A DNA stretch of 64,000 nucleotides from Pollenia angustigena (GCA_930367215.1 OV884059.1:71209393-71273392); one strand, 5' to 3'; shown: positions 19,756-32,217, counted from the first letter of the stretch. Notes: a model not told the origin generated them from the letters alone. A program made the numbers and translations.

Positions 19756-20664
19756 CACTGAAAGAAAAATGCTTCATATATTTAATAAATCACTTTCATA
19801 ACAAAACTTTCCTTGGGTAAATGAAAATGTTCATTGTCTGAATGGAATTTCATAGTTATAATGAAGTATTTTCGTTAAAATCGCTTCATTGGATTTCGTA
19901 ATTACGATAAAAATTTTCATTGGATATATGAAAACTTAAGTTTGTCCAAGTTAAACAAAAAATTTTAATTGGGAACATAAAAAAACAATATACAAACATA
20001 ACTATATTCATAAATTAATACAAAATTATATTATAGTTTCCTTAAAAAAATGTTTAATTGTTAATTAAAAAATGTAAGATTTAATAATTTCATACATCGA
20101 ATGTTACATGTATGCCATTAAATTTTAAAATCAAAAAATTTTTTTATAAAAGCAACATATATCAATAATTGCCTTCATAAATTTAAATTTTCATTATGAC
20201 AATAAAAATGTCATTATAGTAATGAAACAAAAACTTTCAATCCACTTTCAATCAACGTTGTTATTTTTAATATGGACAATTTAATCTCATATTTACGCTC
20301 TTAATTGAGTAAAAAACATGTTTTTTAATACAAAAACTACACTGCCCCGGTAGACTAGCTGGTAGCGAGCTAGTCTATCAGCACCGAGGTTGCGCGATCG
20401 AATCCCGCCAGAGACAGAAAAAAAAAATAAAAAATTAAATAAAGTAAAATAAAATAAGAAAAAAAAATTATATATCTTTTACTTTCTTGAGAGTATTCAT
20501 CCAATGAATAATATTCATAGATCTAATGTAATGTTATATTAAATCCTTTTAATGAAACAGGTTTCATAGATCCAACGAAGCGCTACATAGGTTCCTTTTT
20601 AATGCAATTTTTCATGGGATTAATGTCGAAATTCATTGGTATTGCGAAGAAAATTCTTTCAGTG
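19756..20664. mobile_element. 909-bp element with CACTGAAAGAAAA termini, copy 1
   Basis: Starts CACTGAAAGAAAAATGCTTC and ends GAAGAAAATTCTTTCAGTG, flanked by TA on both sides (19754-19755, 20665-20666). A second copy at 29627-30568 has the same order of sequence and its own TA flanks, which confirms both ends. There is no coding frame; the interior is made of short repeats of the TTTCATT/AATGAAA type and carries a tRNA-like segment. TA duplication suggests mobilisation by a Tc1/mariner-type transposase. Confidence 0.88.
20343..20417 (+). other. tRNA-like segment within the 909-bp element
   Basis: About 75 bp, more GC-rich than the rest of the element. It has TAGACTAGCTGG in the A-box position and GATCGAATCCCGCC in the B-box/T-arm position, spaced as in a tRNA. 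GACTAGCT and AGCTAGTC form an 8-bp stem in the D-arm region. Acceptor ends pair poorly, so it is not a functional tRNA call. The second element copy keeps the segment at 30210-30284. Confidence 0.55.
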
Positions 20665-22060
20665 TAACCCGACTGCAAAAAGGGCAATTTATAAGTTATG
20701 TTCTTAAAAGGCCGAAATAAGATTGATAATAAAAAACAAAATTAAAATAAACTATAGAAAAAGTTAACTCTACTTCGATTTAACAGACTACCTTAGAAGC
20801 CGAAAGCCAATGTTAAATAGAAAGAAATTAGAAGTATAAATGAAATTAACAAATGAGATTTAGAAAAAGTCTTTTACTTATTTTACTTTGACCATGAGCA
20901 ATACTACTATAAAAATATCATGATAATGAAGTGTTTCAAATTTCTTTTTCGATTTTCACTTAATAAAAAATAATTGTCTTGGAATAAATAACTGCCCTAA
21001 TAAACGTTATGCAATTGAATTCTTAATATGAAACTGAAATCAAATATTTCTAAATACACAGAAAATAATTGTGTTTACATTTCATTAATTTACAACAGAC
21101 AAATATAAGGACAGACAGACAGACACACAGACTTAACATACCAACGAAGACCACAAAAACTCTTTTTCCCACAAATTATCAAATAAATCTTCAGCTAAAT
21201 CATCATCATCTTCCACTTAAGACGGCCGCACCTTGTCTGTGGAAGCAGACATGATCGAAGAACCCGAAAATAGCAGCAGCAGCAGCTACTTGAGTGCATG
21301 ACTTAAAGAAAAGTAAAACTGAAATTGGTTTTTGTGTTTGTGTGTCTTAAATCATATAAAAAAATCATTAAATATTATTGTTCAGAACACACAAACAATA
21401 TAATTCATATCAAAAAAAAAAAATTATAACAACAATATAAAAGATCATAAACCATAACACCTGTAGCTAAAGTGTTGACTTTTATGAATTTACAACAACA
21501 ACAAATATAATAAAACTCTCTTAAAAAGTCACGTAACAACATTGTATTTATTGAAAGTTAAATTTCTATTTTAAATTTTTACCAGTATTAACATGCCTCG
21601 TGTGAAATTAAATCATATTGTCTTGGCTTTTATTGAATTTTATTTTGTAATAAGAAAAATTTCATTTTCATTCAAAAAACATTTTTAAGCATCAATTCAC
21701 TTAAAGAAGATACATATTTTTATTTTAATACATTCATTGATTAACAATAAATGAATTTAACTATAAAATTTCTTTGGTAATTCTACAATTAACAACAAAA
21801 GACTTAAGAAACATGTTGCTGAGGTGCGTCAATAGAGTAGAAAGACTTAAGAAACAAACGTTATTTCTTTCATTTCAAACAAAATTAAGATTTGCATAAC
21901 AAACTCTTTAATTTATTTTGAAGTTAATTTAATTTTTATTATTTTAAAATTTTTTTTTGGTTATTTTGCTATTTTAAACTTGACAATCAAAAAATTGAGT
22001 TTCCAAACACGAAACATATAAAAATCGTTTTTTCCAAAAAAAATCCTTCTATAGATAAAA
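20665..22060. other. AT-rich spacer with short microsatellites
   Basis: GACAGACAGACAGACA near 21111-21128 and AGC repeats near 21269-21284. The open frame across the first tract is low complexity and not credible as a gene. Nothing else identifiable. Confidence 0.6.
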
Positions 22061-22480
22061 ATGTTCGAAAAATCGGTTGATTAGTTACGAAGATAGAGGG
22101 AGGGGGAGCTTTTACTCCTCTAGCTTTATATCACGCCCTAAATAATAAAAACTATAGGCAATAGTTCTTTCCAACTGTTACACTATTTGCCTGCGAAATT
22201 TCAAAAAAATCGGTTGATTAGTTACGAAGATATAGTGAGGGGGAGCTTTTAGCCCTCTTACCCTTTTTCACACCCTATTCCCTATTCTCTTTCAGATTTT
22301 ACATTGTCTGCATGCCAAATTTTAAGAAAACCTGTTGATTAGCTTATAAGATTGGGGAGTGGGAGCTTTTACCCTTATTACAATATTTTGCGCCCTCTAG
22401 CGATATAAAATATACTCTACGACCTATTCTCATACCTAACAAATACGCATACAAAATTTCATAAAAACCGGTCAACCGTT
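22061..22480. repeat. Three degenerate tandem units of about 125-135 bp
   Basis: AATCGGTTGATTAGTTACGA near 22071, CGGTTGATTAGTTACGAAG near 22210 and CCTGTTGATTAGCTTATAAG near 22331 each lead into GGGGGAGCTTTTA or GGGAGCTTTTACC, then a pyrimidine-rich stretch. A final partial unit reads AAAACCGGTCAACCGTTTCGG near 22465. It looks like the tandem core of an unidentified element. Confidence 0.7.
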
Positions 22481-22913
22481 TCGGAGGAATTCAAAATGGA
22501 GGGCATTTTGTTGATATTTGTATGGGAATATAAGTACATACATGTTTCGGAATGAATGCAGTGTTCACTAAAATGGCTATAACTTATGAACCAATACACA
22601 TTTGAAGACCGTTGATACATAAAAACCTTGGTATTGACGTCACCTTCCACGTGAAACTCGGTTCACGCATATCAGAGAACATCAGTTACTAACACAATGC
22701 AAGTTATTTTTATATATATACATTAATTAGTTAATAATAAGAATGACCCTTTTTCATGACAAGCTGGGCGGGGCACCAGCCGTTTAAGCCTAATTCGCTG
22801 AAGTCACTGGTGCTAACTGTTTTCTTAGGTAAACTCTTGTTTTCGAGATATTATTAGAGAGTTATTTCAAAAACGGTTAAGTTTATTGAAAAAAATTCCG
22901 CAATAAAATTATT

Positions 22914-23264
22914 AGGCTAGATTACACTTATATACTTTGTATTAATACATGTCAAAAACTTAAGTAATATGAAAAAGTGGGATAGTGTGAATGCAATGTA
23001 ACACGAAAATGACAAGTATTATGAAAAAAGTTTGACATCCCATACGACTTCATCGTTTTTTGAAAAATGTCTAAACAATAATACTTTTCATTGGATCAGG
23101 GTTGCATTTATTTCATGTGTGAGTGCTTATACTTTGTGTGATGGTGTGAACACAAACCGTCATTTAACATTGATTTTTTGACAGTCGCATCAAAACTCAT
23201 TAGATTTCTATCTCACAAAGTATTATGGAATACGTAAGCCTTGTGAGATAGTGTAATCTAGGCT
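22914..23264. mobile_element. 351-bp MITE, copy 1
   Basis: Ends AGGCTAGATTACACT and AGTGTAATCTAGGCT are inverted repeats with one mismatch pair. Copy 2 at 32218-32553 matches along its whole length with small indels (shared CATCCCATACGACTTCATCG and GTGAGATAGTGTAAT). No coding capacity. Confidence 0.85.
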
Positions 23265-24033
23265 TTAGCAAAATGTCGAAATTTTTGTTTTTTTAAAACG
23301 GCATAAGAAATTTGAAAATGCAGCTTTGTTTCTTATTTTTATTACACGTATAGAAAAAAAGTTGCCAGCAAAAATCATCCAAACCTTGAAAAAGTCACCA
23401 AAAAAGTGACGAAACGTCGGGTGAAATGTAAAAAAATAGTTTTATTTACATCAACATCATTAAGTCTTATTAGCTTACAAAGAAAAATAAACTGAAAATA
23501 AAAAATTTTAATTGAATTTAATAATTTCATAAAACGCCATATTTGTATGGGAACATCTCTAAGGGATGGAGTTAAAGGGCAAGTATGTTTTGAGAAAATG
23601 TTTAGGACGAAAAACTTATGGAGGTCAGTCGTACATTTTTCCCCCTAGGGCAACTCCTAGGTAGTTTTGGGACTTTTTTTATTAAATACACTCATAAATT
23701 TGTTACAGTAACTGATTGTGGGTTATTAAATTCGTTTTCCGTACTGTTAAAATTGAATTAAAAGATAGTTATTTTCCGAATAATTTTATTTTTTAACATT
23801 TATGTTTGTTATTCAAAAAAAAAAGACTACCAAAAAATAATGTTTTTCCGTATTATTTTATTATGTAGTTTGACTGTTGCAAATGATCCCTTTGTTCAAT
23901 GAATTTTAAGTTGTTTAAAATGAATTTTCGTTTTAATTTAACTACATAATACTTTGAGTGTATCTTTTAAGTCTGTATTGAAAATTCTTCTTGGGAGCCC
24001 CCTTAAGAAATGGAGATAGCGGATTGGTAGTAT
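23265..24033. other. AT-rich spacer, no gene seen
   Basis: Homopolymer-rich. No open frame, no inverted repeat with defined ends. Confidence 0.55.
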
Positions 24034-24041
24034 GTTAGAAG

Positions 24042-24865
24042 TAGTGCTGGGATACTATCGATATTTTCTACTATCGATATTTATCGATAGTTCAAATTTC
24101 ACTATCGATATATCGATATTACTATCGACTAAATGTGTGTACTTAAGTAGGAAAACTTAAAATAGTTTTTTTTTATCAGGCTACAGTTCGTTGTTTTTTT
24201 TCACTTTATTGAACGTAAGAGACGTATGTATGTATGTTATTTTAGATGACAGTTTTTAAAAATTGTGATGCTGATAAGCACCTTTCTGAAGGAACCAAAG
24301 TAACAGCGACTGTAAGATATTTTATTGCAACTTTGATAATGTTCTAAATTGGATTTGATTCTCAACCCAAAAGGTAATCAATCTAGCGGACTTTTCCTCT
24401 TATGGTCGTTCATTGTTTTATCCTATGCTCGCAATTGCAATTGCATTTTTATTTGCTTTTTTTTGCAACATCATAAAACTATCTGACATTTCAGTCCCTA
24501 TGTAAACATATAAAAATTTTGGCATAAAGGCCTTAAGTTAGTAGTAAAAAAGCACAGCTATGGAATCCATACCACCTGCCATTCTTGTTATTTCGTCGGT
24601 TGATTATTTAATTGTCGTATGTCGTATGCAATTTGTATCCACATACGGCAATAAATAATAATCAACCGACGATTTGTATTCAATGCTGTAACTCAGCACG
24701 AATTAATAATAGCAAGTAAAAACTGTAAACTGCAAAAAACTGTGTGTGTATAGCTGCTGTAACATGTCTTCATGACTGTATTTTAAATAATAATAATATC
24801 GATATTGATATTTTTCCTATGGATATTTTCGATAGTTCACGACTATCGATAGTTTCCCAGCACTA
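24042..24865. mobile_element. 824-bp hAT-type element with perfect 8-bp target duplication
   Basis: GTTAGAAG occurs at 24034-24041 and again at 24866-24873, directly outside the ends TAGTGCTGGGATACTATCGA and TATCGATAGTTTCCCAGCAC-TA. An 8-bp duplication with short inverted ends is the hAT signature. Both ends carry clusters of ATCGATA inside the inverted repeat. An internal hairpin (CGTCGGTTGATTATTTA at 24594-24610 with AATAATCAACCGACG at 24657-24671) is present. No transposase frame, so it is non-autonomous. The perfect duplication suggests a fairly young insertion. Confidence 0.88.
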
Positions 24866-24873
24866 GTTAGAAG

Positions 24874-25569
24874 CAAACGATGAGGATGTAAAATTAAGTG
24901 GGATTGGTTATACATTACACCCGTTTAGGGGCATCGTAAGAATCCATCTCTGCCATATAAAGTCCAACACTTTAGTGTATAAAAAAAATATAAGAGCAGT
25001 TTCATAAACAAAATTAGAATATCTAGTATAAACCGCAAAAAAAAAGCTTAAGCGACAAAAACTAAATTTTTCAGGAGAAGGTTTTTTATTTTATTTCATA
25101 AAAAATTTGAATGAAGGTTGTCGATTGTTTTTTTGCAATGAAATCGAAACGGTTTCTTATGTGGCTATGATGTTTTAGGAGATGATGCAAGTATTGTCAA
25201 TAAAGACATTTATTCAAAAAAAAAAAAAAAACTGAAAATTTAAAATGACGTCGCTTAATCTTTTTGTTAAGGTAAGGGCTCGATAAAGCAATATTTTAGT
25301 AAACGAATTCGAGTTTAATTAAATCATTTATTTCGAAAAGGGTTCAGTTACATAAATACAAAGTTTTCTGGAGACCCATAAAACTTAATATCTCTTAAAC
25401 CATTTGACTTTCTGAAGCAGAGTTTTTTCCTAAAATTGTAAGTCTCTGTTTATGTTATGATAAAGGGTGATCCAACCAAAACGCACAATTTTAATTGTAA
25501 ATAACACAAACAGTTTTCAGAGAATTATTATTTTTATTAGTTTTTTATATGATAGAAGGATCTTTGACA
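24874..25569. other. AT-rich spacer, no gene seen
   Basis: AAGGGTGATCCAACC near 25465 recalls the start of some fly mariner-type elements, but no partner end was found. No coding frame. Confidence 0.45.
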
Positions 25570-25841
25570 CCCAGTAAAAACTTCGCTTACTTTTTCAAAA
25601 TGAATAGCTTCTTTAACTCATTATTTAGTAGCTTTGTTTTATAACCACATCTATAACAACTTATATAACTTCTTTTTTCCGGATGTATGTAGTTAAAAAA
25701 TATAATGACTTACATTTGAGTGCGTTCATTTTGGGACATCTCTTGTAAAATTCATTGGTTCTTTCAGTAGAATTGTAAGTAGTGCTCTTATGATTTTCTG
25801 ATTACTCAACACATTATTTTGTAGGCGAAGTTTCTACTGGG
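25570..25841. mobile_element. 272-bp MITE with CCCAGTAAAAACTTCGC termini
   Basis: CCCAGTAAAAACTTCGC at the left pairs with GCGAAGTTTCTACTGGG at the right (one mismatch). No clear target duplication and no coding frame. Confidence 0.7.
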
Positions 25842-26815
25842 CAATTCCCAGCAAAAAACTTTGGAAGTTGTTCAAGTAGAAGGGTTATTTTCATGACTTC
25901 TTTAGCACTTAACTACTTGAATTAATTTAAAATGCCTTCCAAAATTCGAATAAATTTTAAATAAGTGAACCCATGAAAAATTACATGCAATTCACCCATT
26001 CAACTCTTATGTAGGAAGTACAATATTTCACTATAATTTGGTATTCTTTTAGGATTGAAAGGGGACGAATGTAATAATTATTTAATAAAAAAAATTCAAA
26101 AGATCACAAAATGCCTTATTTTGTATACATTTTCATGTTTTTCTATTATAAAAATATTATAAAAATTAATATTGAGCACCAATGAAAATAGGTATTAAAA
26201 TCATTAAAGATTCATTGCTTTTCATTCACATTCATTTCAGTTAATATTCCAGATCAATGAAAACCCTGATCTAATCACTGAACTTTCATTGGTTCTAAGC
26301 AATATTTTTAATAACGAGCCGTTTACCTAAATGTGAACCCATGCTCCTCGCCAATGACACGCTTATGTTAAAATCATGCATGTTTTACCTAAAAAGAACC
26401 AGTGCATTATCCGCGGAACCCACGCATTTACTACTTCTTATGCATGTCTTTATTTTCTGGGTTATATCGCCGTTGCTACGACAAAATCAGCTAAGTGTTT
26501 TTTTCTAAGTTTCCAGAAGAGCAAAGAACCGTTTTATGCAGTTGGCTTAGCATATTTTTTTAAAATCAATCAGTTCATTAAATCAATGTAATCGTTGCTT
26601 TAAGTATTTCGTGAAATAAAACTTAACTTATTGCCAATAAGTTATTGGCCAATAGGCAGCTATAGCTAATTAAAAAAAAAAAAAAACACATAACACATTT
26701 TGTTGGAGCCTTTCTAATAATTATTTTTAAATTTTTTGTACACAAAGCTGTTTTGTTTCGAAGACAGAATGAATATTTTCATTAAAACTTAGCATGTTTT
26801 AAGTAGAGATGTAAC
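25842..26815. other. Spacer, no gene seen; small palindrome
   Basis: CTTATTGCCAATAAG and TATTGGCCAATA near 26626-26655 are short palindromes. The 71-codon open frame at 26376 has no recognisable motif. Nothing else supported. Confidence 0.5.
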
Positions 26816-27710
26816 AATACGCCTTTTTGCCGATACGATAATGATACTGAAACTCAAAAAGAAATATCGGCGATACCGATGCGAATACATATTTTATTTA
26901 AATTTAAGGTAAAATTAACAAAAAACTAGAAGATTACAGGTACCTCTAGACTTCTTTTTAAGCTGAACCACAGCGTAGGTTGGACAAAGGCCAATCCCTC
27001 TCGAAATTTTCTTATAAGATTTTCAAAAACGCTTTAAATGTCAGTTCTTGTAGATTTATAAGAACTTTTACAAGGTGTAGGGGTGACCGTGTCTTCAACG
27101 CTTTTGGAATGCAGAGTCATGTTAAGTATCTCTATAAGACGTTTTTTTCGGATCTTTTGTGGACTGCAGGCTAGGCAAAATGAGTTTTTCAGGCCATTGA
27201 TGGGATCATTTTGTATCTTTAAGATAGATAACTTTATAGAAGACAAGACAACAACAGCTGCTCAAACGTAATTCTTCTTTGAAAGCTTAATCACGAGCGA
27301 AAGCTTACTCGAAGAACTGCAGAAACTAAATATTGGAGCTACTAATATGTTACACGAAAATCGCGTTTTCAAGGAATTGAAGTTTCAAAGTTTTCAATGA
27401 AACATCAACCACACATACGACGGCTTGCAGGCAAAACATTTAAAGCTGCGCAAGCACAAGAAAAATGGCTTACAAGCAATCTTATTAAATTGAAATAGCG
27501 TACGTATATCACTCTCAAATTGTAAAACACATATCGTCGGCTTAATATTCAAACCTGCTAAATCCAATTTTTTAAGTAAATTGAGATTTTGATGCCGTGT
27601 GTTACAGAAATATACGACTCGTCGACCAGCATGTAGTTTTTCTTCAATTTGAGCCTTGAAGTGTGTAAGAACAACTTTATTTTTGGTTTTTCTCTCAAGC
27701 TGCAAATATA
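26816..27710. other. Possible degenerate DNA transposon, unrecognised
   Basis: Begins near AGAGATGTAACAATACG, a form seen at ends of some hAT elements, followed by GATACGAT/ATCGGCGATACCGAT words. Minus-strand frames at 27034-27246 (with FCLACSPQKIRKK) and 27394-27705 could be transposase debris. I do not recognise a family and could not find the opposite terminus. Confidence 0.3.
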
Positions 27711-28499
27711 ATATAGTATAAAAAGTTTTTTGTATTTCCTGTAAAATGAACTGAAAGGCAGTTAGCAGGTTTGCATATTAAGCCGACGATATGTACTTCC
27801 AAAAATAATTATTGTGCTTTACGATAAAAATGTTGAAACTGCAATAGAACAATGTTGGAATAAAGCAATTACATCTATAGAGACTTGAAAAATACAATGG
27901 AAAAAAATCTAAGATTTTGATTTAAAATGGCCCTATAGTTAATAGAACTACTAGAAGAAACAGAAACGGGCCATAAATTAGCTAACATCAACACTAAAAT
28001 CGTATTAGTGCTAGGTGTTACCTGCTGATGTTAGAGTTTTGTCAGTGTCTAAAAAACCATTCTTTGTACGCATTCGCTTCATGCGACTGACAAGTAAAAA
28101 CACAATTTCTCGCAGACTGAACGAAGTAATTTTTACTGATTAAAAAGGTTTTGAATGAACAAAATAGTCTCTGAAGTGAATTTCGATAATTTCTTGTACC
28201 CTCACAACACTATTTTAATGTGCGATAAACAGCTACGCATAGCATTTGTCATTGTGGTTGTACACAAACGTTTTGTAGAAACATTTGATTTATGCTGTGT
28301 GTTTGATTTTCTAAAACATTTTTGAAGGTCTTTAGTAGATAATTGCCATTAGATCCCATATTAAGTCCATCCGAAAATCGAGAAATAACATCCTGAAGTA
28401 TACCGAATACTTTAAATATTTCACTTGAACTTCTATATTTCTTAGACCTCCCGGAATTTTAGCTATCATCTAACAAATATTTCGCCTTATTGTGTAACA
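27711..28499. other. Spacer, no gene seen
   Basis: Contains AATGGCCCTATAGTTAATAG and ACGGGCCATAAATTAGC, which resemble MITE ends with GGCC, but no matching pair with a duplication was found. Confidence 0.45.
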
Positions 28500-29400
28500 T
28501 CCTCCGTTGGATAATCAGACGTGCAGCCAATACCTTGGATTAGGGCAAAATCAAAAATTGACAGATCTCTTAAGATCGCTGCTGAACAGAGGTCCTATCT
28601 GTTAGCACGGGTGTCAGTTTTCTCCGGTGACATGCCCGACTATTGGTTAGTATGCATCTTGCGAGAACTGCTTCCTGTCTTTCAGCGCGTTTATATTTGC
28701 TGAAGTTTTGCTGTACGCTGGAATAATACTTTCACACTTCACGTGGTTGTGGCTTAAACTAAAATTCGAGGGAAGGGAAAGTACTGAACAGCCTGCTAAA
28801 GAGCTGATTTTTCACCACTTGTGGGAGAGTTTAGCCTAAGGGACGACTATGTTGTGGTGTTGCTAATTAAAAAATTAATAGCACCTATTTCTATACAAGG
28901 GGCGAGGGTATAATTTGCCGAATCATACACTCAAATTGCTACTTGGGTGTGATGGTAACTCTAACGCTCGGAAGCAGCTTGAAAACTCATAGTTTCTGCC
29001 CATTATGGATTGGATTCACCATGAGTTTAGGCAAAATGACAGTCAATTGCTTTTAAATGTACACACTTTTGTGTACAAATGAGAGTAAATGAGAGGCTCC
29101 CTCCACCGCAGGCTTAACCTGGCTAAAACCATGATGAAATATGCCGGAGCCAGAGTTTAACCCATTGCATTGCAGCTCGACATATTGTCCCAACACATCT
29201 CCGAGATCTACTTTGAATCCCACAGACGACAGCCGAGATTGTCCAAGCGAAACGCCTTCGAAAAAGCACCTTGCGGTTGTGCCACACAAACAGCCAGAAA
29301 TATGGCTTGACAATGTTGGCCACCTACAGCGTTTTGTAGACAACAATGAGCACTTCACGCTGCCGTACAATATGTGTAGAATTTAATGTCTATTTATGTA
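28500..29400. other. Relatively GC-rich block, possible LINE debris
   Basis: Clearly less AT-rich than the surroundings. On the plus strand near 28935-28990 a frame reads LLLGCDGNSNARKQLENS, which recalls the GCDAN block of Jockey/R1-type endonucleases. Near 29168 another reads LSQHISEIYFESHRRQPR. Overlapping frames of 60-105 codons exist on both strands but none shows a complete domain. The retroelement origin is a weak inference. Confidence 0.3.
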
Positions 29401-29626
29401 TTCTGAAAAATAACTGCTTTACAAACTACCATACTGTTAGGGCTATTGTTCCTTCCTTACCATTTATTTATGTGAACCTCGTTTTTCTACCACTTGAAAT
29501 AAAAAAAAATATAAACAAATATTTTAGTTACACCTCATAAAATAAATAAAACTTAGTCGGTTCGTGTTCCGGTCTTAAGAGGTTAAATACAAAACTAATT
29601 CATTTTTTAAATTTTTCTTCTACATA

Positions 29627-30568
29627 CACTGAAAGAAAAATGCTTCATATATTTAATGAATCATTTTCATAAAAAAACTTTCCTTAGGTAAATGAAAATG
29701 TTCATTGTCTAAATGGAATTTCATAGTTATAATGAAGTATTTTCGTTAAAATCGCTTCATTGGATTTCGTAATTACGTTAAAAATTTTCATTAGATATAT
29801 GAAAACTTAAGTTTGTCCAAGTTAAAAAAAAATTTTAATTGGGAACATAAAAAAACAATATACAAACATAACTATATTCATAAATTAATACAAAATTATA
29901 GTTTCCTTAAAAAAATGTTTAATTGTTAATTAAAAAATGTAAGATTTAATAATTTCAGACATCTAATGTTACATGTATGCCATTAATTCTATGAATTAAA
30001 AAAATTTTTTTATAAAAGCAACATATTTCAATAATTGCCTTCATAAATTTAAATTTTCATTGTGACAATAAAAATGTCATTATAGTAATGAAACAAAAAC
30101 TTTCAATCCACTTTCAATAAACGTTGTTATTGTTATTATGGACAATTTAATCTCATATTTACGCTCTTAATTGAGTAAAAAACATAGTTTTTTAATACAA
30201 AAACTACACTGCCCCGGTAGACTAGCTGGTAGCAAGGTAGTCTAACAGCACCGAGGTTGACTGATCGAATCCCGCCAGAGACAGAAAAAAAATTAAAAAT
30301 AAAATAAAAAATAGAAAAGATAAAAAAAATAATTAAAAAAATTAAAAAAAAAAATAATTAAAAATAAATAAAAAAAAATTTTTTACTTTATTTAAAGTAT
30401 TCATCCAATGAATTATATTCATAGATCTAATGTAATGTTTCATTAAATCCTTTTAATGAAACAGGTTTCATCGATCCAACGAAGCGCTGCATAGGTTCCT
30501 TTTTAATGCAATTTTTCATGGAATTAATGTCAAAATTCATTGGTATTGCGAAGAAAATTCTTTCAGTG
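29627..30568. mobile_element. 942-bp element with CACTGAAAGAAAA termini, copy 2
   Basis: Full-length relative of the element at 19756-20664: same ends (CACTGAAAGAAAAATGCTTC; AAAATTCTTTCAGTG) and same internal order, with a longer A-rich tract after the tRNA-like segment. TA flanks at 29625-29626 and 30569-30570. The two copies differ by scattered substitutions and indels, so they are separate old insertions and not a segmental duplication, because the flanks are unrelated. Confidence 0.88.
30210..30284 (+). other. tRNA-like segment, copy 2
   Basis: Matches 20343-20417 with changes: CTAGCTGGTAGCAAGGTAGT in place of the 8-bp stem version, and GACTGATCGAATCCCGCC at the B-box. The B-box is retained while the D-arm-like stem is lost, as expected if only promoter-like sequence, or nothing, is under constraint. 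Confidence 0.5.
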
Positions 30569-30570
30569 TA

Positions 30571-31347
30571 TAAACCAATTGATATGATCATATTGCCAAT
30601 AAATAGCGAAAGTACATTTTGTAAAAATTATGACTGGAAAAAAATTTAAATAAAAAGTGTTTCTTTTATTAAAAAAAAAACACCATTAAAACGATTCTAA
30701 TCAAATACACGAAATATGATAAATAATTTAAATGATCATTAATGATCACTTTTATAGTCACAATCAATTGGAGTTGGCAACAGATAATTTCGCTTAAATC
30801 TTAACAAACATTTTAAAACCATTAAAACCAAAGAGCCATAACAAATCAATTGCAAACAAACTCGTGAAGAAGTAAAACAAATTAAATGATCAATAAAACA
30901 CATGCGATTTAATGTTGAGAATAAACAACAAAAATCAAGACAAAATTTAGCCCGAAAATAAAAAAACTCAAAAATAAAAATGAAAGTTTGCAAAGATGAA
31001 GAAAAAATACGATTGAGTAATAAAAATGACTACAATTAATTGCCACCCACTTGGAAATTATAAATAATTTTTTTGTAAAATATAAATGTAATGTAGGCTA
31101 AACATTAATTATTTCCAATAAGTGATTAGTTTGTTACGTAACAAATTAAATTGGTTTCTAAAAAAAGAAATCAGACAAATTTGTGAATTTCGAATAATGT
31201 TTTTAATTTCATTTTTAGTTTAAAATTGCTTGAGAGCGAATTTAAAACTCTTACATCCCTTTTATAATGCGCCTGTTTTTAATATCAAAAGAATTTTTAA
31301 ATCATATGGGGGGCTAATTCTGGCAATTCTGTTAGTTCTGGCGATCA
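30571..31347. other. AT-rich spacer, no gene seen
   Basis: Open frames on both strands are AT-driven and lack motifs. No repeat boundary identified. Confidence 0.55.
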
Positions 31348-31535
31348 CGAATTTTTTCGATTCAAAAGCAATTTTATTTCTTTTTCTTTCAGTCGATAAT
31401 GAACGAATCGAAATTAATTTTTTAGTGTTGTGTAAACTTAAATAAATGCTTTACAACAATGTCAAAATAATTTCGATTCGTTCTGTATCGACTAAAAGAA
31501 TAAGAAATAAAATTGCTTTCTAATCGAAAAAGAAT
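31348..31535. repeat. 188-bp hairpin element
   Basis: About 70-bp imperfect inverted arms: CGATTCAAAAGCAATTTTAT and GAACGAATCGAAATTA on the left pair with TAATTTCGATTCGTTC and AAATAAAATTGCTTTCTAATCG-type sequence on the right, around a spacer of about 47 bp. It has MITE or foldback character. No clear target duplication. Confidence 0.72.
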
Positions 31536-31855
31536 TCAATCAAGACTGCTTAAATTAATGCTCTTGGTCAAAAGTTTTTGAGAAAAAAAAACTGTCTTGA
31601 TGAGCGTCGTCTTCCAAATTTAAAAACTAGAATACTAAAATTTCCTTCTTATTCAGCAAATAGTTTTTTTTTATTGAAGTGTCGATGGTGCAATTTTTTT
31701 TAGTTCAGCTGTGGGAAAACTTCAAGCACGTCATACGAAGATCGTATTAATAATAAACTTTGTATTCCCGAAAATAACTTTGATATCAAGCATTTTAGTT
31801 TCAACAAAATGAAACCATAACCAACAAATTTAAGGTGCCGCACTATCTTTGCAAA
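31536..31855. other. Spacer, no gene seen
   Basis: No frame, repeat or element end recognised. Confidence 0.5.
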
Positions 31856-31998
31856 GTCTGGGTTCACACTATGAAAGTTTTCTTTCAGAAATTCTTAGTT
31901 TGTTGGAGAGAGGGGAGAGGAAAGTGTCATATTCTTTTCCCCTCTCACCAATAAACTGAGACTTTCTGAAAGAAAACTTTCATAGTGTAAACCCAGAC
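31856..31998. mobile_element. 143-bp hairpin MITE
   Basis: GTCTGGGTTCACACTATG to CATAGTGTAAACCCAGAC with inner pairs GAAAGTTTTCTTTCAGAAA and TTTCTGAAAGAAAACTTTC. The inverted arms of about 60 bp meet around GGGGAGAGGAAAG. AAA flanks both ends, which may be a target duplication or coincidence in AT-rich DNA. Confidence 0.75.
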
Positions 31999-32217
31999 AA
32001 AGGAACATATTCACTATTTCATGCACACGCTTTCTTAACTGCCCTCCACGTTAACCAGTTTGAACAGCTTCTGATACTTTTCTTAGGGAATATTTGAAAG
32101 AAATTGTTCATGTTTAAATGTCAAGAACCGATCGCACCAATTAAAAACCAAAATTTTTAATAAAATAATGGCCATTACATTCGAAATTTTGCAAAAACTA
32201 AAAGAATATATCATTAA

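Noticed and set aside
20343..20417. A functional tRNA gene
   Set aside because: The acceptor ends do not pair and the anticodon arm is not clean, so it is reported only as tRNA-like.
21069..21254. A 61-codon frame with RTDRQTHR
   Set aside because: Translation of a GACA microsatellite and surrounding AT-rich DNA.
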